The notes: generated by a model not told the origin, from the sequence alone. Shown: positions 42,938 to 52,579, counted from the first letter of the stretch. The stretch: 64,000 bases of DNA from an uncultured Candidatus Saccharibacteria bacterium (GCA_937981355.1 CALJPD010000019.1:44280-108279), one strand, 5' to 3'. Program-made: numbers and translations.

Positions 42938-44554
42938 ATGACACAGACACGCCAACCAACGTATATTTTTGTCACCGGTGGGGTACTCTCTGGGGTGGGT
43001 AAGGGCATCACGGCGGCCAGCATTGGCGCGGTGCTGCAAGCCAAGGGCTTAACCGTCTCGGTGCAAAAGTGCGACCCGTACCTCAACGTCGATGCTGGGC
43101 TGCTCAACCCCAAGGAGCATGGCGAGTGCTTCGTGACCAAAGATGGGGCGGAGACCGATCTCGATCTTGGCCACTACGAGCGCTTCTTAGACCTCGAGCT
43201 CACTCAGCGCAATGCTACGCTAGCGGGGCGGCTGCTGCGTGACTTGATCGCCGACGAGCGGGCCGGGACGTTTGGTGGCCAGACGGTGCAGCTGGTGCCG
43301 CACCTCACCCAAGCGATCAAGCGAGCCATCCACCAGGCAGCAGCGGGGCAGGTGCATATTGTGGAGATTGGTGGCACGGTGGGGGATTATGAGGGGTTAA
43401 GCTTCGTCGAGGCAATCCGCGAGTTCTCATTAGAGGTAGGGCGCGAGCACTGTCTCTTTGTCCATGTGGTGTATGTGCCGTTTCTTGCGACGAGCCAGGA
43501 ATACAAGACGAAGCCAGCCCAGAATGCCATGGCTGACCTGCGCGGCTTTGGCATCATGCCCGATGTGGTGGCGGTTCGCACCGAGGGTAGCACAGCGCCG
43601 CCGCGTGGTGTGGCGGATAAGATTGCCATTGCCAGCGGGGTGCGGCCAGAGGGGATCATTATGATGCCAAATGTCGATACGGTCTACAAGGTACCTCTGA
43701 TGGTGGCGCGCGAATTAGGCCCAGTGCTAGCGAGCTTTACCGGTAATGATACGGCACCAGATATGACGCGCTGGCAGCAGCTCGTCCGGCACGATAGCCA
43801 GACCTACCGCCAGCGACTGACGATTGGCCTGGTGGCGAAATATATTGATAATGCCGATACCTATCTCTCCATCACCGAGGCGCTCAAAGCAGCCGCCTGG
43901 GCGCACCGCAGCGAGGTAACCATCCAATGGATCAATGCTGAGACAGTGACCGACGCCGCGCTCAGCGCTGTGGATGCTGTGGTGGTGCCCGGTGGCTTTG
44001 GCAAGCGCGGGGTAGAAGGGAAGATTGCGGCGGCGAGTTACTGCTTACAGCACAACATACCGTATCTTGGTATATGCTTGGGGATGCAGGTCGCAGTGAT
44101 TGCTGCTGCCCGCCGTGGTGGTCTGGCCCAGGCTGGCAGTGCGGAGTGTGGCGCTGCGCCAGATGATGCCGTCATCTACCTTATGCCTGACCAGCAGGGC
44201 AAGCAATCGACTGGTGGGACGATGCGCCTGGGCAATTACCCAGCGGTGCTGCGGGCTGGCTCGCGCACCGCCAAAACATATGGGACAACAGAGGTTGTGG
44301 AGCGTCACCGCCACCGCTATGAGGTGAATCAAGCGCATCTTGCTGCCATTAACGCGGGCGGGATTGTGGTGTCGGGCACATCACCCGATGGCAGGCTGGT
44401 CGAGTTCGTCGAGGCACCTACCTGCGACTACTTTGTTGCGACTCAGGCTCACCCAGAGTTTACCTCGCGGCCATTTCGAGCTCATCCCCTCTTTGCTGGT
44501 TTAGTGCAGACGGCGCTCAAGCGGCAGAAGCGGATGCAGAAGGGCAAGGCGTAA
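42938..44554 (+). CDS. pyrG: CTP synthase
   Basis: Aminates UTP to CTP using glutamine. 538 residues. Synthetase domain opens TYIFVTGGVLSGVGKG with the P-loop and has NPKEHGECFVTKDGAETDLDLGHYERF. C-terminal class I glutaminase has the Cys nucleophile in LGICLGMQ, and HPEF with its catalytic Glu partner. Start at 42938 with GAGGGAG upstream and TGC-TACAAT at 42907-42915. The in-frame ATG at 42899 lies upstream of the promoter and is rejected. Confidence 0.97.
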   Translation: MTQTRQPTYIFVTGGVLSGVGKGITAASIGAVLQAKGLTVSVQKCDPYLNVDAGLLNPKEHGECFVTKDGAETDLDLGHYERFLDLELTQRNATLAGRLLRDLIADERAGTFGGQTVQLVPHLTQAIKRAIHQAAAGQVHIVEIGGTVGDYEGLSFVEAIREFSLEVGREHCLFVHVVYVPFLATSQEYKTKPAQNAMADLRGFGIMPDVVAVRTEGSTAPPRGVADKIAIASGVRPEGIIMMPNVDTVYKVPLMVARELGPVLASFTGNDTAPDMTRWQQLVRHDSQTYRQRLTIGLVAKYIDNADTYLSITEALKAAAWAHRSEVTIQWINAETVTDAALSAVDAVVVPGGFGKRGVEGKIAAASYCLQHNIPYLGICLGMQVAVIAAARRGGLAQAGSAECGAAPDDAVIYLMPDQQGKQSTGGTMRLGNYPAVLRAGSRTAKTYGTTEVVERHRHRYEVNQAHLAAINAGGIVVSGTSPDGRLVEFVEAPTCDYFVATQAHPEFTSRPFRAHPLFAGLVQTALKRQKRMQKGKA

Positions 44555-44597
44555 ACCTTCTCGCTACGCTTACGCTATTCTTGCGCCGCATCTGTTG

Positions 44598-44603
44598 TAT
44601 ACT
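44598..44603 (+). promoter_or_regulatory. -10 box of argS, leaderless
   Basis: TATACT ending 6 nt before the ATG at 44610. Confidence 0.72.
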
Positions 44604-44609
44604 ATAATC

Positions 44610-46274
44610 ATGGAACAGACGATTCGTGATGCAGTATATACTCTTTATCAACAAACCCCGCCGGTGGAATTGACGCGGCCGGAGCCGACGTTTGGCGACT
44701 TTGCGACCAACGTTGCACTCAAGCTTGCTAAGCCACTGGGCAAGAAACCGCGCGAGATTGCCGAGGAGGTGGCGGCGGTGCTGCGCCAGACTGGCCAGTT
44801 TTCTGATGTGAGCGTGGCTGGCCCGGGTTTTATTAATCTCCGCCTAAGTGATGAAGCACTGTGGCAGGCGGCCAACACCGCACCGCAGCAGGTCTATGGC
44901 GGCATGCGCTACACGCTGGAATATAGCTGCCCCAACGCCTTTAAGGAGTTGCACACCGGCCACCTGTACCAGACGGTGTATGGCGATATATTAGCGCGGA
45001 TCATTGAGTCGGTTGGCGCGGCGGTAGACCGAGCCAGCTTTGGTGGTGATGTTGGCCTGCACGTTGCTAAGTGTTTGTGGGGGATGCGCCACACGCTAGG
45101 CGGTGAGCTGCCAGAGAAGTTACCAGAGGTAGAGAGCGATGTCTTTGCTCGGGCGCGGTGGATTAGCCAGGCCTATGTGATCGGTGCTAAAGCGTACGAA
45201 GAGAACGAGACGGCGAAGCAAGAGATTATTGAGTTTAACAAGTTAGTCTATAGCTACCACGAGCATGATGAGCATAATACGCCGCTCGCTCAGATCTATT
45301 GGACGACGCGCCAGTGGAGTTTGGATTACTTCGATGCCTTCTATACGATGATTCAGGTTGATCATCTTGACTATATCCCCGAGAGTAGCACTGCACCAAT
45401 TGGCCTCGCCGTGGTACACGAGCAGCTGGAGCGAGGGAACTTGCAGCGTTCTGAGGGGGCAGTGGTCTTCGTCGGTGATCCCGCGAAGCATCTGCACACC
45501 CGCGTCTTTGTGACGTCCAACGGCCTGCCGACGTACGAGACAAAGGACATTGGCGTTATCTGGAAAGAAGTAGCAGACTACCACTTTGACCACCGGATTC
45601 TCATCACTGGCAACGACCAAAAGGAGTATATGCGCGTAGTATACGCTGCGGCAGAGCTATTCCGGCCTGAGCTAGCTGGGCGGATGACCCACCTGACCAA
45701 TGGCACGGTGCGCTTTGGTGATGGCAGCAAGATGAGCTCGCGCCTGGGTAATGTGGCGCGAGCGGCTGATGTGCTGGCTATCGTCCAGGAGCGTGTGGCA
45801 AACCTCACCACAGACCCAGTGGTGCAGCGCCAGGTGGCCTTGGGGGCGATCAAGTACGCCTTTGCGAAGTATCGCATGGGCAATGATATCGCCTTTGATA
45901 TGGATGAGACGGTGAGTTTGCAGGGTAATTCTGGCCCCTACATTCAATACGCTCATGCTCGAGCCTGTAGCATCCTAGCCAAGGCGAGTGCCGAGCCTGC
46001 CGAGCCGACCGATTGCACTGATGACGAGCGCCTCCTCCTGCGCAAGCTGAGCGAATATCCAGAGGTCGTCGAGAAGGCTGCCCGCGAGTATCTTGTGCAT
46101 GGCATCTGCCACTACCTCTATGAGCTTGCCCAAGAATTTAACCGCTTCTACGAGAAAAACCGTGTCGTTGGCAGCCCGCGCCAGGCTGAGCGCCTCAGCC
46201 TGGTGCAGCGCTACCGCGACACCCTGGCTGCTGGCCTTGCTCTGCTCGGTATCGAAGCGCCGGAGCGGCTGTAG
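44610..46274 (+). CDS. argS: arginyl-tRNA synthetase
   Basis: Charges tRNA-Arg; 554 residues. N-terminal Add-1 domain with FGDFATNVALKLAK. The HIGH motif is HTGH in CPNAFKELHTGHLYQT. FVTSNGLPTYETKDIGV, GNDQKEYM and KMSSRLGN (signature loop) follow. C-terminal anticodon-binding domain ends LALLGIEAPERL. Start at 44610, 6 nt after a -10 box. Relevant to the unusual tRNA-Arg(GCG) in this window. Confidence 0.96.
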   Translation: MEQTIRDAVYTLYQQTPPVELTRPEPTFGDFATNVALKLAKPLGKKPREIAEEVAAVLRQTGQFSDVSVAGPGFINLRLSDEALWQAANTAPQQVYGGMRYTLEYSCPNAFKELHTGHLYQTVYGDILARIIESVGAAVDRASFGGDVGLHVAKCLWGMRHTLGGELPEKLPEVESDVFARARWISQAYVIGAKAYEENETAKQEIIEFNKLVYSYHEHDEHNTPLAQIYWTTRQWSLDYFDAFYTMIQVDHLDYIPESSTAPIGLAVVHEQLERGNLQRSEGAVVFVGDPAKHLHTRVFVTSNGLPTYETKDIGVIWKEVADYHFDHRILITGNDQKEYMRVVYAAAELFRPELAGRMTHLTNGTVRFGDGSKMSSRLGNVARAADVLAIVQERVANLTTDPVVQRQVALGAIKYAFAKYRMGNDIAFDMDETVSLQGNSGPYIQYAHARACSILAKASAEPAEPTDCTDDERLLLRKLSEYPEVVEKAAREYLVHGICHYLYELAQEFNRFYEKNRVVGSPRQAERLSLVQRYRDTLAAGLALLGIEAPERL

Positions 46275-47566
46275 TGGGTGAGCGTACGCCACACACCGAC
46301 CCATCTGCCTTGCACGAGCCACTAGCGGCAGAGCTTATGACACCAAAGCATCTTATTGCAGCACAAAATATCGAGATTGGCCGCGAGCGTTTGCTTGACT
46401 CTACTCAGCTTAAGATCATCGGCACAACCTACGAGCAGTCGCCGCTGGCCTTTGAAGACGCCACTAATGCAGCAGTTTTGGTGGGGCACTTGGTGCGGCA
46501 GACACTTGAATTCGAAGACATGGATGAGGCAACACCACTGTTGACTACAGAGCTTATCGCGCAACGCGAGAAGGCTAATTGCTATGGCTACACCATTGTG
46601 GCATCGGAGTGCCTGGATCAAATAGGGGTGGAGCATTATGTTGGGTATGTAAACCAGCACGCAGTAGTTATGTTGTTTGATCGCACGAGTGGGAGTAAGC
46701 GCTCGTTTTTGCTCGATGTTGCAACCAAGGAATTTTACCAAGAAACGACCAAGGCGGTTGGTGGTGAAGACCCGCTTGACCAATTATGGCGTGGTGAGCT
46801 GCGCGCGATTAATACCTTGCAGACTAGTGAATTATTACGAAAAGTCGATATAGATGATCCAAGTAAGCGCCAAAAATTCATAAATGAGCGGTTCTGGCTG
46901 AGTTTTGATAAAGACAGCCGCCATCGAGACGACGATGTGTATGACTATTTGCTCCATAGCCAGCTGCAGCTCATTACCATGCCATCAGTGCCAGGCCGCG
47001 AAATGTTGCGCCTGTATCATAATGTGATTATTAATACACTGGGCAATAACCCCGATCCAGTTGCTGCGAGTGAGGATATTATTGATCAATTTGCTGGTAT
47101 CTATCCAGACATTGATCCACGCAACAAGCTTAAGCATGCAAAGGCTCTGCGCACAAAACTCATCGATCGGCACATGGGGGATAGTGCCCTGGCCTTAGCG
47201 GATGTGATCAAGGCAAGCTTGCTGCCCGACGATACTTCGGAGAGTCGGTTCTTTAAGGGCGATACACTGCGCAGGATCGCAAAAGCTGAGAGTGACCCCA
47301 AGAAGATAGACGGAGCGATAAAAGAGTATGATGATAATGATAATAATAATAATAATGATGATGATGAGTTGTTTAAGTTACCGCCTGATAATGACGAGTT
47401 CTTGGCGAGCGTAGGGCGGGTGGTGGCGTGTAAGCCAGTGTTGTCATATGGTTTTAGGAAGACGCGTCTGAAGAGGATCGCAGATGCCAAGCAAGACAAA
47501 AAGAAGATTGAGAAGCGGTTAGCGAAGTCCTCGCGCCATAGAACACCACCAACACAAGAGCGCTAG
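46274..47566 (+). CDS. transglutaminase-like protein, function unknown
   Basis: 430 residues, GTG start overlapping the last base of the argS stop. C103 (ANCYGYT), H129 (NQHAVVML) and D148 (SFLLDVAT) fall in the order and spacing of a transglutaminase/papain-like triad. The rest is helical and charged. A simple-sequence run (GAT/AAT codons at about 47329-47370) encodes an Asp/Asn tract. No signal peptide, so it is likely cytoplasmic. Protease or amide-forming activity is inference. Confidence 0.7.
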   Translation: MGERTPHTDPSALHEPLAAELMTPKHLIAAQNIEIGRERLLDSTQLKIIGTTYEQSPLAFEDATNAAVLVGHLVRQTLEFEDMDEATPLLTTELIAQREKANCYGYTIVASECLDQIGVEHYVGYVNQHAVVMLFDRTSGSKRSFLLDVATKEFYQETTKAVGGEDPLDQLWRGELRAINTLQTSELLRKVDIDDPSKRQKFINERFWLSFDKDSRHRDDDVYDYLLHSQLQLITMPSVPGREMLRLYHNVIINTLGNNPDPVAASEDIIDQFAGIYPDIDPRNKLKHAKALRTKLIDRHMGDSALALADVIKASLLPDDTSESRFFKGDTLRRIAKAESDPKKIDGAIKEYDDNDNNNNNDDDELFKLPPDNDEFLASVGRVVACKPVLSYGFRKTRLKRIADAKQDKKKIEKRLAKSSRHRTPPTQER

Positions 47567-47622
47567 CAATTAATGCAGAATATGCTATAATTTGAATAAA
47601 CAATGGTTAATAAGGAGAACCT

Positions 47623-48072
47623 ATGGCAGAACGAAAAACAACCAAAACCAAAGCAGCTACTGCAAAGAAGCCTGCTACGCGTCGCACCCCACGTAAGGCT
47701 GCCCAAGAGGCTGCAGCTGCTGCCCAAGCGATGGAACAGAAGATGAAGAATAGCCACCTCGGCGGTTTTGCCGACTTCATCCGTGAGCAGGGCGTAGTTG
47801 GCTTGGCTGTTGGTTTGGCGATTGGTACTGCTGCTGGCGATACGGTTAAAAAATTAGTCCAAGGGTTCATTAGCCCAGTGGTGCAGTTCATTGTGGGTTC
47901 GCAGAAGGGGCTCGAGGCTGCTAGTACGCATATTGAGATTGCTGGGCGCAGCGCTGACTTCGCGTGGGGAGCTTTCGTGAGCTCGCTGATCACCCTGATC
48001 GCCACAGCATTTGTCATCTACCTGATCATCCACCTGCTCAAGCTCGACCGCTTGGACAAGAAAAAAGACTAA
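47623..48072 (+). CDS. mscL: large-conductance mechanosensitive channel MscL, extended N-terminus
   Basis: 149 residues. A Lys/Ala-rich N-terminal extension of about 43 residues, then the MscL core: FADFIREQGVVGLAVGLAIGTAAGDTVKKLV (TM1), SPVVQFIV, periplasmic loop, and TM2 (about 108-132) with a charged C-terminus. Emergency valve for osmotic down-shock. AAGGAG ribosome site; TATAAT box near 47585; terminator after. Confidence 0.9.
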   Translation: MAERKTTKTKAATAKKPATRRTPRKAAQEAAAAAQAMEQKMKNSHLGGFADFIREQGVVGLAVGLAIGTAAGDTVKKLVQGFISPVVQFIVGSQKGLEAASTHIEIAGRSADFAWGAFVSSLITLIATAFVIYLIIHLLKLDRLDKKKD

Positions 48073-48097
48073 AGAGGCGAGAAGCCTCAGAGCGATC

Positions 48098-48125
48098 AAC
48101 CACACCCACTCAGGGTGTGGTTTTT
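48098..48125 (+). terminator. rho-independent terminator
   Basis: AACCACACCC (48098-48107) and GGGTGTGGTT (48113-48122), ACTCA loop, T run. Closes mscL. Confidence 0.93.
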
Positions 48126-48386
48126 CTATGGTGAATAATAAATTTGCGCACTACCCAAACACCTACTGAGCGTGAACATATGATTGAATAATTCGGAAAT
48201 AACAGGGGTAGGAGAGAGGATTTACCTCATAATTATATCCTGGAATAAGGAGGTGGGAAGGCAAGTAAAGACACCTGAATAAAAAAGTAGTACACTAACT
48301 TGCGTATTAGTAAAGGGGATGTGTAGTGAAAAAATGAGCGGTATCCCTCTTTGTGTGGTATACTATGTTTTTACGGTTTGACCACG

Positions 48387-49355
48387 ATGATGCGAACGCC
48401 TAAAGATATACTGCCATCTTTTAATCACGACCCAGCGCTCCAACTGCTCCAAGCGGCACGTCGTCGCTTTGAGGGGGAGACAGGCACTCATGAGATATAT
48501 GAGTATGCTGTGTCTGCTGAACAGATGCAGCGCGCGCCGCTCGAGGTACCGCTTGATGATATCCCTGAGTATATTGGTATCAAGGGTGGTGCAGCACGCA
48601 CTGTGTTGGCATTGCTGATTGAACATACTGCACCGCTCGCACCACCACGCGATATTGATCTTGTCGTGCTTGGTGATAGTGTGGATCGCCAAGGCTATGA
48701 TGCCGCGGTGGTTGAGCACACAGCCCAGGCGCTTGCTGCGCACTGCTCGCCGCGTGATGCTCAGTATGGGTATGGGGCTGAGTATATTGGATCGATTGAT
48801 GACTATATGGGTGCACATGATTTTACGATCAACCAAGTGCTGCTGACAAAAGAGCGCCACGAATGGCTTCTCTATACAACAACCCAGGCAGTTATTGACA
48901 TGGCTCAGCATATCATTCGGCCAACGTACTACGAGCATAATGCGCACCATCATCTTGGGAGTAAGCTTGCGCTCAAGGCTGTGCGGTTACTTGCTGAGCT
49001 GCAGACCCAGGGTATTGCTGAGGCGCGGATCGAGGGACTTGATCTGCGCCATGATGTTTATGGTGATCCAACGGATGATTACTTTATGCAGGCATTGCAG
49101 CTTGATAAAGCACTTGAGCGAGGCTATCCGGTTGCTGAGCAGTATGTTGCGAACTTGCGGCGGTTTGGCCTTGCACCTGATATGCCATATGATACGGTTG
49201 AATCGCTCTACCAGCAGCTCGTCGAGTGCGTTCAGTTTGAACCGTCTATAGGGGCATGTGCGACGCTTGCATATGGCATGACACAGCAAGACAGTGAGGA
49301 GGTTGCACGGTTGATGAAGCAAGTCCCTGATCGATATGCCCGTGATTATGTCTAA
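48387..49355 (+). CDS. nucleotidyltransferase-like protein (CCA-adding/poly(A) polymerase head fold)
   Basis: 323 residues. G67-G68-x-x-R71, then the acidic pair D89-I-D91-L-V-V and HDFTINQ (145-150) follow the order of the poly(A) polymerase/CCA-adding enzyme head domain (GGxxRD, DIDLVV, DFTINA). The first Asp of RD is lost and spacing is long, so activity is uncertain. Start ATG at 48387 or 48390. TATACT about 24 nt upstream. All tRNAs in the window encode CCA, so any role would be repair or something else. Confidence 0.62.
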   Translation: MMRTPKDILPSFNHDPALQLLQAARRRFEGETGTHEIYEYAVSAEQMQRAPLEVPLDDIPEYIGIKGGAARTVLALLIEHTAPLAPPRDIDLVVLGDSVDRQGYDAAVVEHTAQALAAHCSPRDAQYGYGAEYIGSIDDYMGAHDFTINQVLLTKERHEWLLYTTTQAVIDMAQHIIRPTYYEHNAHHHLGSKLALKAVRLLAELQTQGIAEARIEGLDLRHDVYGDPTDDYFMQALQLDKALERGYPVAEQYVANLRRFGLAPDMPYDTVESLYQQLVECVQFEPSIGACATLAYGMTQQDSEEVARLMKQVPDRYARDYV

Positions 49356-49368
49356 TCGCAAAACGTAG

Positions 49369-49374
49369 TATACT
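49369..49374 (+). promoter_or_regulatory. -10 box of orn-corA operon, leaderless
   Basis: TATACT ending 6 nt before the ATG at 49381. Confidence 0.74.
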
Positions 49375-49380
49375 AGAAGC

Positions 49381-49932
49381 ATGAAACCAAGCTTCAAACC
49401 AAAACGGATTTTGTGGGTCGACTTAGAGATGACGGGGCTGAACCCTACTGTGGACGAAATACTAGAAGTGGCGGCGATTGTGACGGACTGGACTTTTGCC
49501 GAGATTGCAACGTACGAAGGGGTGGTGCGCCATGATGCGGCTAAGCTCACGCGTCTCCTCGACGGTAACGCGAGCTTTTGGGATCAGCATCTGGCGGCGC
49601 GGCGCGGGCTCGAGGAGCAGAATACGCAGGGCAAGCCGCTGGCAACAATCGAGCAAGAACTGCTGGCGTTTTGTGATGAACAGTGTGCTGGCGAGGGGCG
49701 GATATTGCTGGCGGGGAATTCCATCCACCAAGATCGCCGCTTTATCGATCACTGGTGGCCGCAGCTGGCCCAGCGTTTGCACTACCGCATGCTCGATGTG
49801 AGTGCCTGGAAGGTGGTGATGGAGGGCAAATACGGTAAGAAATTTGCCAAGCCAGAAGACCACCGCGCGCTGGAGGATATCCGCGGTAGTATTATGGAGC
49901 TGCGCTATTATCTACAAAAGGTCGCTCTGTGA
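49381..49932 (+). CDS. orn: oligoribonuclease
   Basis: DEDDh 3'-5' exoribonuclease that degrades 2-5 nt RNA and pGpG. 183 residues. WVDLEMTGLNP supplies the first D and E. The later acidic residues are in GNSIHQDRRFID, and the C-terminal block with HRALEDIRGSI supplies the catalytic His and last Asp. Normal length. The start is set by the promoter 6 nt upstream; the next gene overlaps the stop (TGATG). Confidence 0.95.
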   Translation: MKPSFKPKRILWVDLEMTGLNPTVDEILEVAAIVTDWTFAEIATYEGVVRHDAAKLTRLLDGNASFWDQHLAARRGLEEQNTQGKPLATIEQELLAFCDEQCAGEGRILLAGNSIHQDRRFIDHWWPQLAQRLHYRMLDVSAWKVVMEGKYGKKFAKPEDHRALEDIRGSIMELRYYLQKVAL

Positions 49933-50795
49933 TGTCCGAGCTGTGGCGCGATATTACGATTGACACAATTGAGCAGCGACGGGCGCTGCTAAGCGAACTG
50001 CGCTTGCCTGAGTTGCAGGCCCGCATGGTGCGCGAGCATCGCTGGCTGCCGCAGGCGATAGAAGGGGAGGCGTGGCTGCTGCTCACGCTGGATATACCAT
50101 ACGTCAGCCGGCACAATGTGAAGTACCATACCATTACCATTTTACTCAGTAAAACCGAGATTATTACGCTGCACCAGGGTGAGCTAGACGATGAGCTGAT
50201 TCAGCGCATTACCGCGCTGCGGCCTAGTTACACAACGCCATCACTTATTCTGGCGACTATTGCCCAGTTTTCTATTGAGCAATTTATGCCGCTGCTCAAC
50301 CATATCGACGATGTGACCGACCAGCTGGAGGATACGATGATTCGCACCCCAGATAATCGGCAGCTCCAGCAGCTCTTTGTGTACAAGCGTCAGTTAGCCG
50401 ACCTGCGCAAGGTGGTGCTCCCTTTGATGAATGTGCTCAATGGCCTCAGTAACGGTCGCTATGCCTTGTTTGATAAAAAATGCGCGGTGTATGTGCGCGA
50501 TAGTTACGACTACGCCTGGCGCGTCCACGAGCTTATCGATACGATGCGTGACCTCCTTACCAGCGCGCTCGATATGTATCTCTCGGTGGTATCTAACCGT
50601 ATGAACGATGTGATGAAGCGCCTGACCTTGGTTGCCACTGTCTTTATGCCGGTCTCATTCTTGACGGGCCTGGGCGGGATGAACTTCGTGCAGTTGCCAT
50701 TTCGCAGCGACATTGCCTTCTGGCTGATGATTGGCCTGATTGTCCTCATACCGCTAGCGATGGTGGGGTATTTTGTGCGGCATAAGTGGTTGTAG
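49932..50795 (+). CDS. corA: CorA-family divalent cation channel
   Basis: 287 residues. N-terminal cytoplasmic domain and long helix (about 110-215), then two C-terminal helices with the Mg-selectivity motif GMN in SFLTGLGGMNF. Imports Mg2+ (or Co2+). Translation is coupled to orn by a TGATG overlap. Confidence 0.92.
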   Translation: MSELWRDITIDTIEQRRALLSELRLPELQARMVREHRWLPQAIEGEAWLLLTLDIPYVSRHNVKYHTITILLSKTEIITLHQGELDDELIQRITALRPSYTTPSLILATIAQFSIEQFMPLLNHIDDVTDQLEDTMIRTPDNRQLQQLFVYKRQLADLRKVVLPLMNVLNGLSNGRYALFDKKCAVYVRDSYDYAWRVHELIDTMRDLLTSALDMYLSVVSNRMNDVMKRLTLVATVFMPVSFLTGLGGMNFVQLPFRSDIAFWLMIGLIVLIPLAMVGYFVRHKWL

Positions 50796-50801
50796 TATTA
50801 T
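50796..50801 (+). promoter_or_regulatory. -10 box, leaderless
   Basis: TATTAT ending 6 nt before the ATG at 50808. Confidence 0.65.
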
Positions 50802-50807
50802 AGTGCT

Positions 50808-51149
50808 ATGACACACAAGCAGCTCGAAGAATTTTTGCTCAGCCTGCCCGGAGCGTGGCTCGACTATCCCTTTGGGGACGATATCGCGGTGTACAAGGTA
50901 GGGCACAAGGATGTGCCTGGCCAGCCGGAGAAGATGTTTGCGCTTATTGCCGAAGGGTCGCAGCCACTAAGGGTGAGCCTCAAGTGCGACCCGCAGCTGG
51001 CCCGCACCCTGCGCGAGCGCTATGAGTCGGTCCAGCCGGGCTACCACCTCAACAAAAAACATTGGATTACCGTTATTTGTAGCGGCCAGCTGAGCGATGA
51101 CGAAGTGATTGACCTGGCGCGGCTTAGCTACCGGCTGGTGACGGAGTAG
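50808..51149 (+). CDS. MmcQ/YjbR-family protein
   Basis: 113 residues. FLLSLPGAWLDYPFGDDIAVYKVG, MFALI, SLKCDPQLARTLRERYESVQPGYHLNKKHWITV match the YjbR/MmcQ (CyaY-like fold) family, thought to bind DNA or nucleotides. Often found as a single small gene in bacteria. Function not established. Confidence 0.88.
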   Translation: MTHKQLEEFLLSLPGAWLDYPFGDDIAVYKVGHKDVPGQPEKMFALIAEGSQPLRVSLKCDPQLARTLRERYESVQPGYHLNKKHWITVICSGQLSDDEVIDLARLSYRLVTE

Positions 51150-51265
51150 CGCGCTCGTTTCTTTTGAGGAGAATCGTCAGTATAGGAGCGCTCATGTTGT
51201 GTGGGCGCTTTTCTATTGTTTGTTATTGTATGGTGGCGCGCGTATTTTTATACGCCAGCGCATTA

Positions 51266-51292
51266 CTAAAAAGCCCGCCAGGGAGGCGGGCT
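51266..51292 (-). terminator. rho-independent terminator
   Basis: AGCCCGCC (51272-51279) and GGCGGGCT (51285-51292). On the minus strand TTTTTA follows. Confidence 0.9.
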
Positions 51293-51325
51293 GGTTTGGC
51301 AGAGTTAGGTGCGGTAAGCGCGTTG

Positions 51326-52498
51326 CTACTTTGTTGAGGTAAAGTTGCTAAACGACTTGGTGGCGGCGTCGAGCGTCTTGCTGTTGGTGGCGACGTAGTC
51401 GGCGATGGCTTTGCGGTTGCCGCTGGCGGTTTTGAGCTTTTGGAGGTAGCTCTTGAGGATGGATAGCTGGTAGCTCATTTCACGTGCGTAGACGCGGTCG
51501 AGCGCGCCAGTCAGGTAAGCGTCTTCGAGCGTTTTGGAGAGTTTGTCGGAGTAGGCTTTTTCGGTCTTTTTGGCATCGCCGACTAGCTCGGTCTTGATCT
51601 TTGCATCTTTGAGTGACGACTTGAGTTCTGCTCCCATACTACCGAGCGAGGTGGTGAGTGTGGTGTTCATGCTTGAGAGTTCATTCTCTGTCAGGCGTGA
51701 TTGCTGCTCCTTGGTGGCCGCTTGCAAGGTCTCGATGCGGGCTAGCGTGCTTTGGGCTTGCTTGGTGTAGTTGGGCTGGCTGTTGACCATCATCATGACG
51801 ACGCTAAAGGCGAGCAAGAGTACACCGCCGATCAGGCCAAATACCGCAAAGCGGTTAATCTGCACTGGCTGCGGTTTGGGTGCGATTTCGTTGAGGTAAT
51901 CTACCGGGAAGGAGGTGTCTGGCTCGCTTGCTGCACCAAGGTCTGCGCCGGTAGCAGCCATGGCAGTCGCGCCAAGTGGCTGCTGTGGGTTAGCATACGC
52001 CTGGCCAGTGTAGCCGCCTGCTTGTGGCTGGTAGGGCTGCGCGGCGGGTTGACTTGGGTAAGCGCTCGCATAATTTTGTGATGGGTCTGCGCCAGTGTGT
52101 GGACTGGGTGAGTTAGTTGGTTGGGGCGTCGTAGCTGGCGGCTGCTGTAAGGGCTGGGCTGGCTGCTGCTCGGGCTGCGGCGCGTAGTGATATGACTGAC
52201 CTGTGCCGTAGCTGGCGGCTGGTTGGTTGTGTGGTGGCTGATACGGCTGGTAGGGCGGGGCTTGAGGTTGCGGTGATGAAGGAGTGGGCTGCTCTTGATA
52301 CGGTGACTGGGCTGGTTGGCTCTGCGCTGCCGGATTATATGCACCATAGCCATAATCCTGCGCACCGTGTGACGCCGCTTGGGTAGCATAGTAGGGGACA
52401 TACGGAGCAGCTGCCGGCGCATTGGGCTGCGGGGGCTGTTGCTCGGGCTGCGGGGCCGAACCATTCGGTTGGGGAGTGTATGGTTGCTGTGGATTCAT
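51326..52498 (-). CDS. Pro/Gln-rich single-pass membrane protein
   Basis: 390 residues. The first 190 or so are low-complexity Pro/Gln/Ala/Tyr. Then one membrane helix (FAVFGLIGGVLLLAFSVVMMMVN, about 215-238) and a C-terminal all-helical domain of about 150 residues, probably extracytoplasmic. The same Pro/Gln-rich N-terminus precedes the membrane part of the protein at 55712. Start at 52498, 7 nt from a -10 box. Family not recognised. Confidence 0.75.
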   Translation of the reverse strand: MNPQQPYTPQPNGSAPQPEQQPPQPNAPAAAPYVPYYATQAASHGAQDYGYGAYNPAAQSQPAQSPYQEQPTPSSPQPQAPPYQPYQPPHNQPAASYGTGQSYHYAPQPEQQPAQPLQQPPATTPQPTNSPSPHTGADPSQNYASAYPSQPAAQPYQPQAGGYTGQAYANPQQPLGATAMAATGADLGAASEPDTSFPVDYLNEIAPKPQPVQINRFAVFGLIGGVLLLAFSVVMMMVNSQPNYTKQAQSTLARIETLQAATKEQQSRLTENELSSMNTTLTTSLGSMGAELKSSLKDAKIKTELVGDAKKTEKAYSDKLSKTLEDAYLTGALDRVYAREMSYQLSILKSYLQKLKTASGNRKAIADYVATNSKTLDAATKSFSNFTSTK

Positions 52499-52505
52499 AG
52501 TTACT

Positions 52506-52514
52506 ATAATACCA
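52506..52514 (-). promoter_or_regulatory. extended -10 box, leaderless
   Basis: TGG-TATTAT on the minus strand ending 7 nt before the ATG at 52498. Confidence 0.7.
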
Positions 52515-52579
52515 TTTAAACACAACCACTAACAGGGGTAAAGAGGATAATCTCTAACAGAGGTCGGATAGATGAATTA

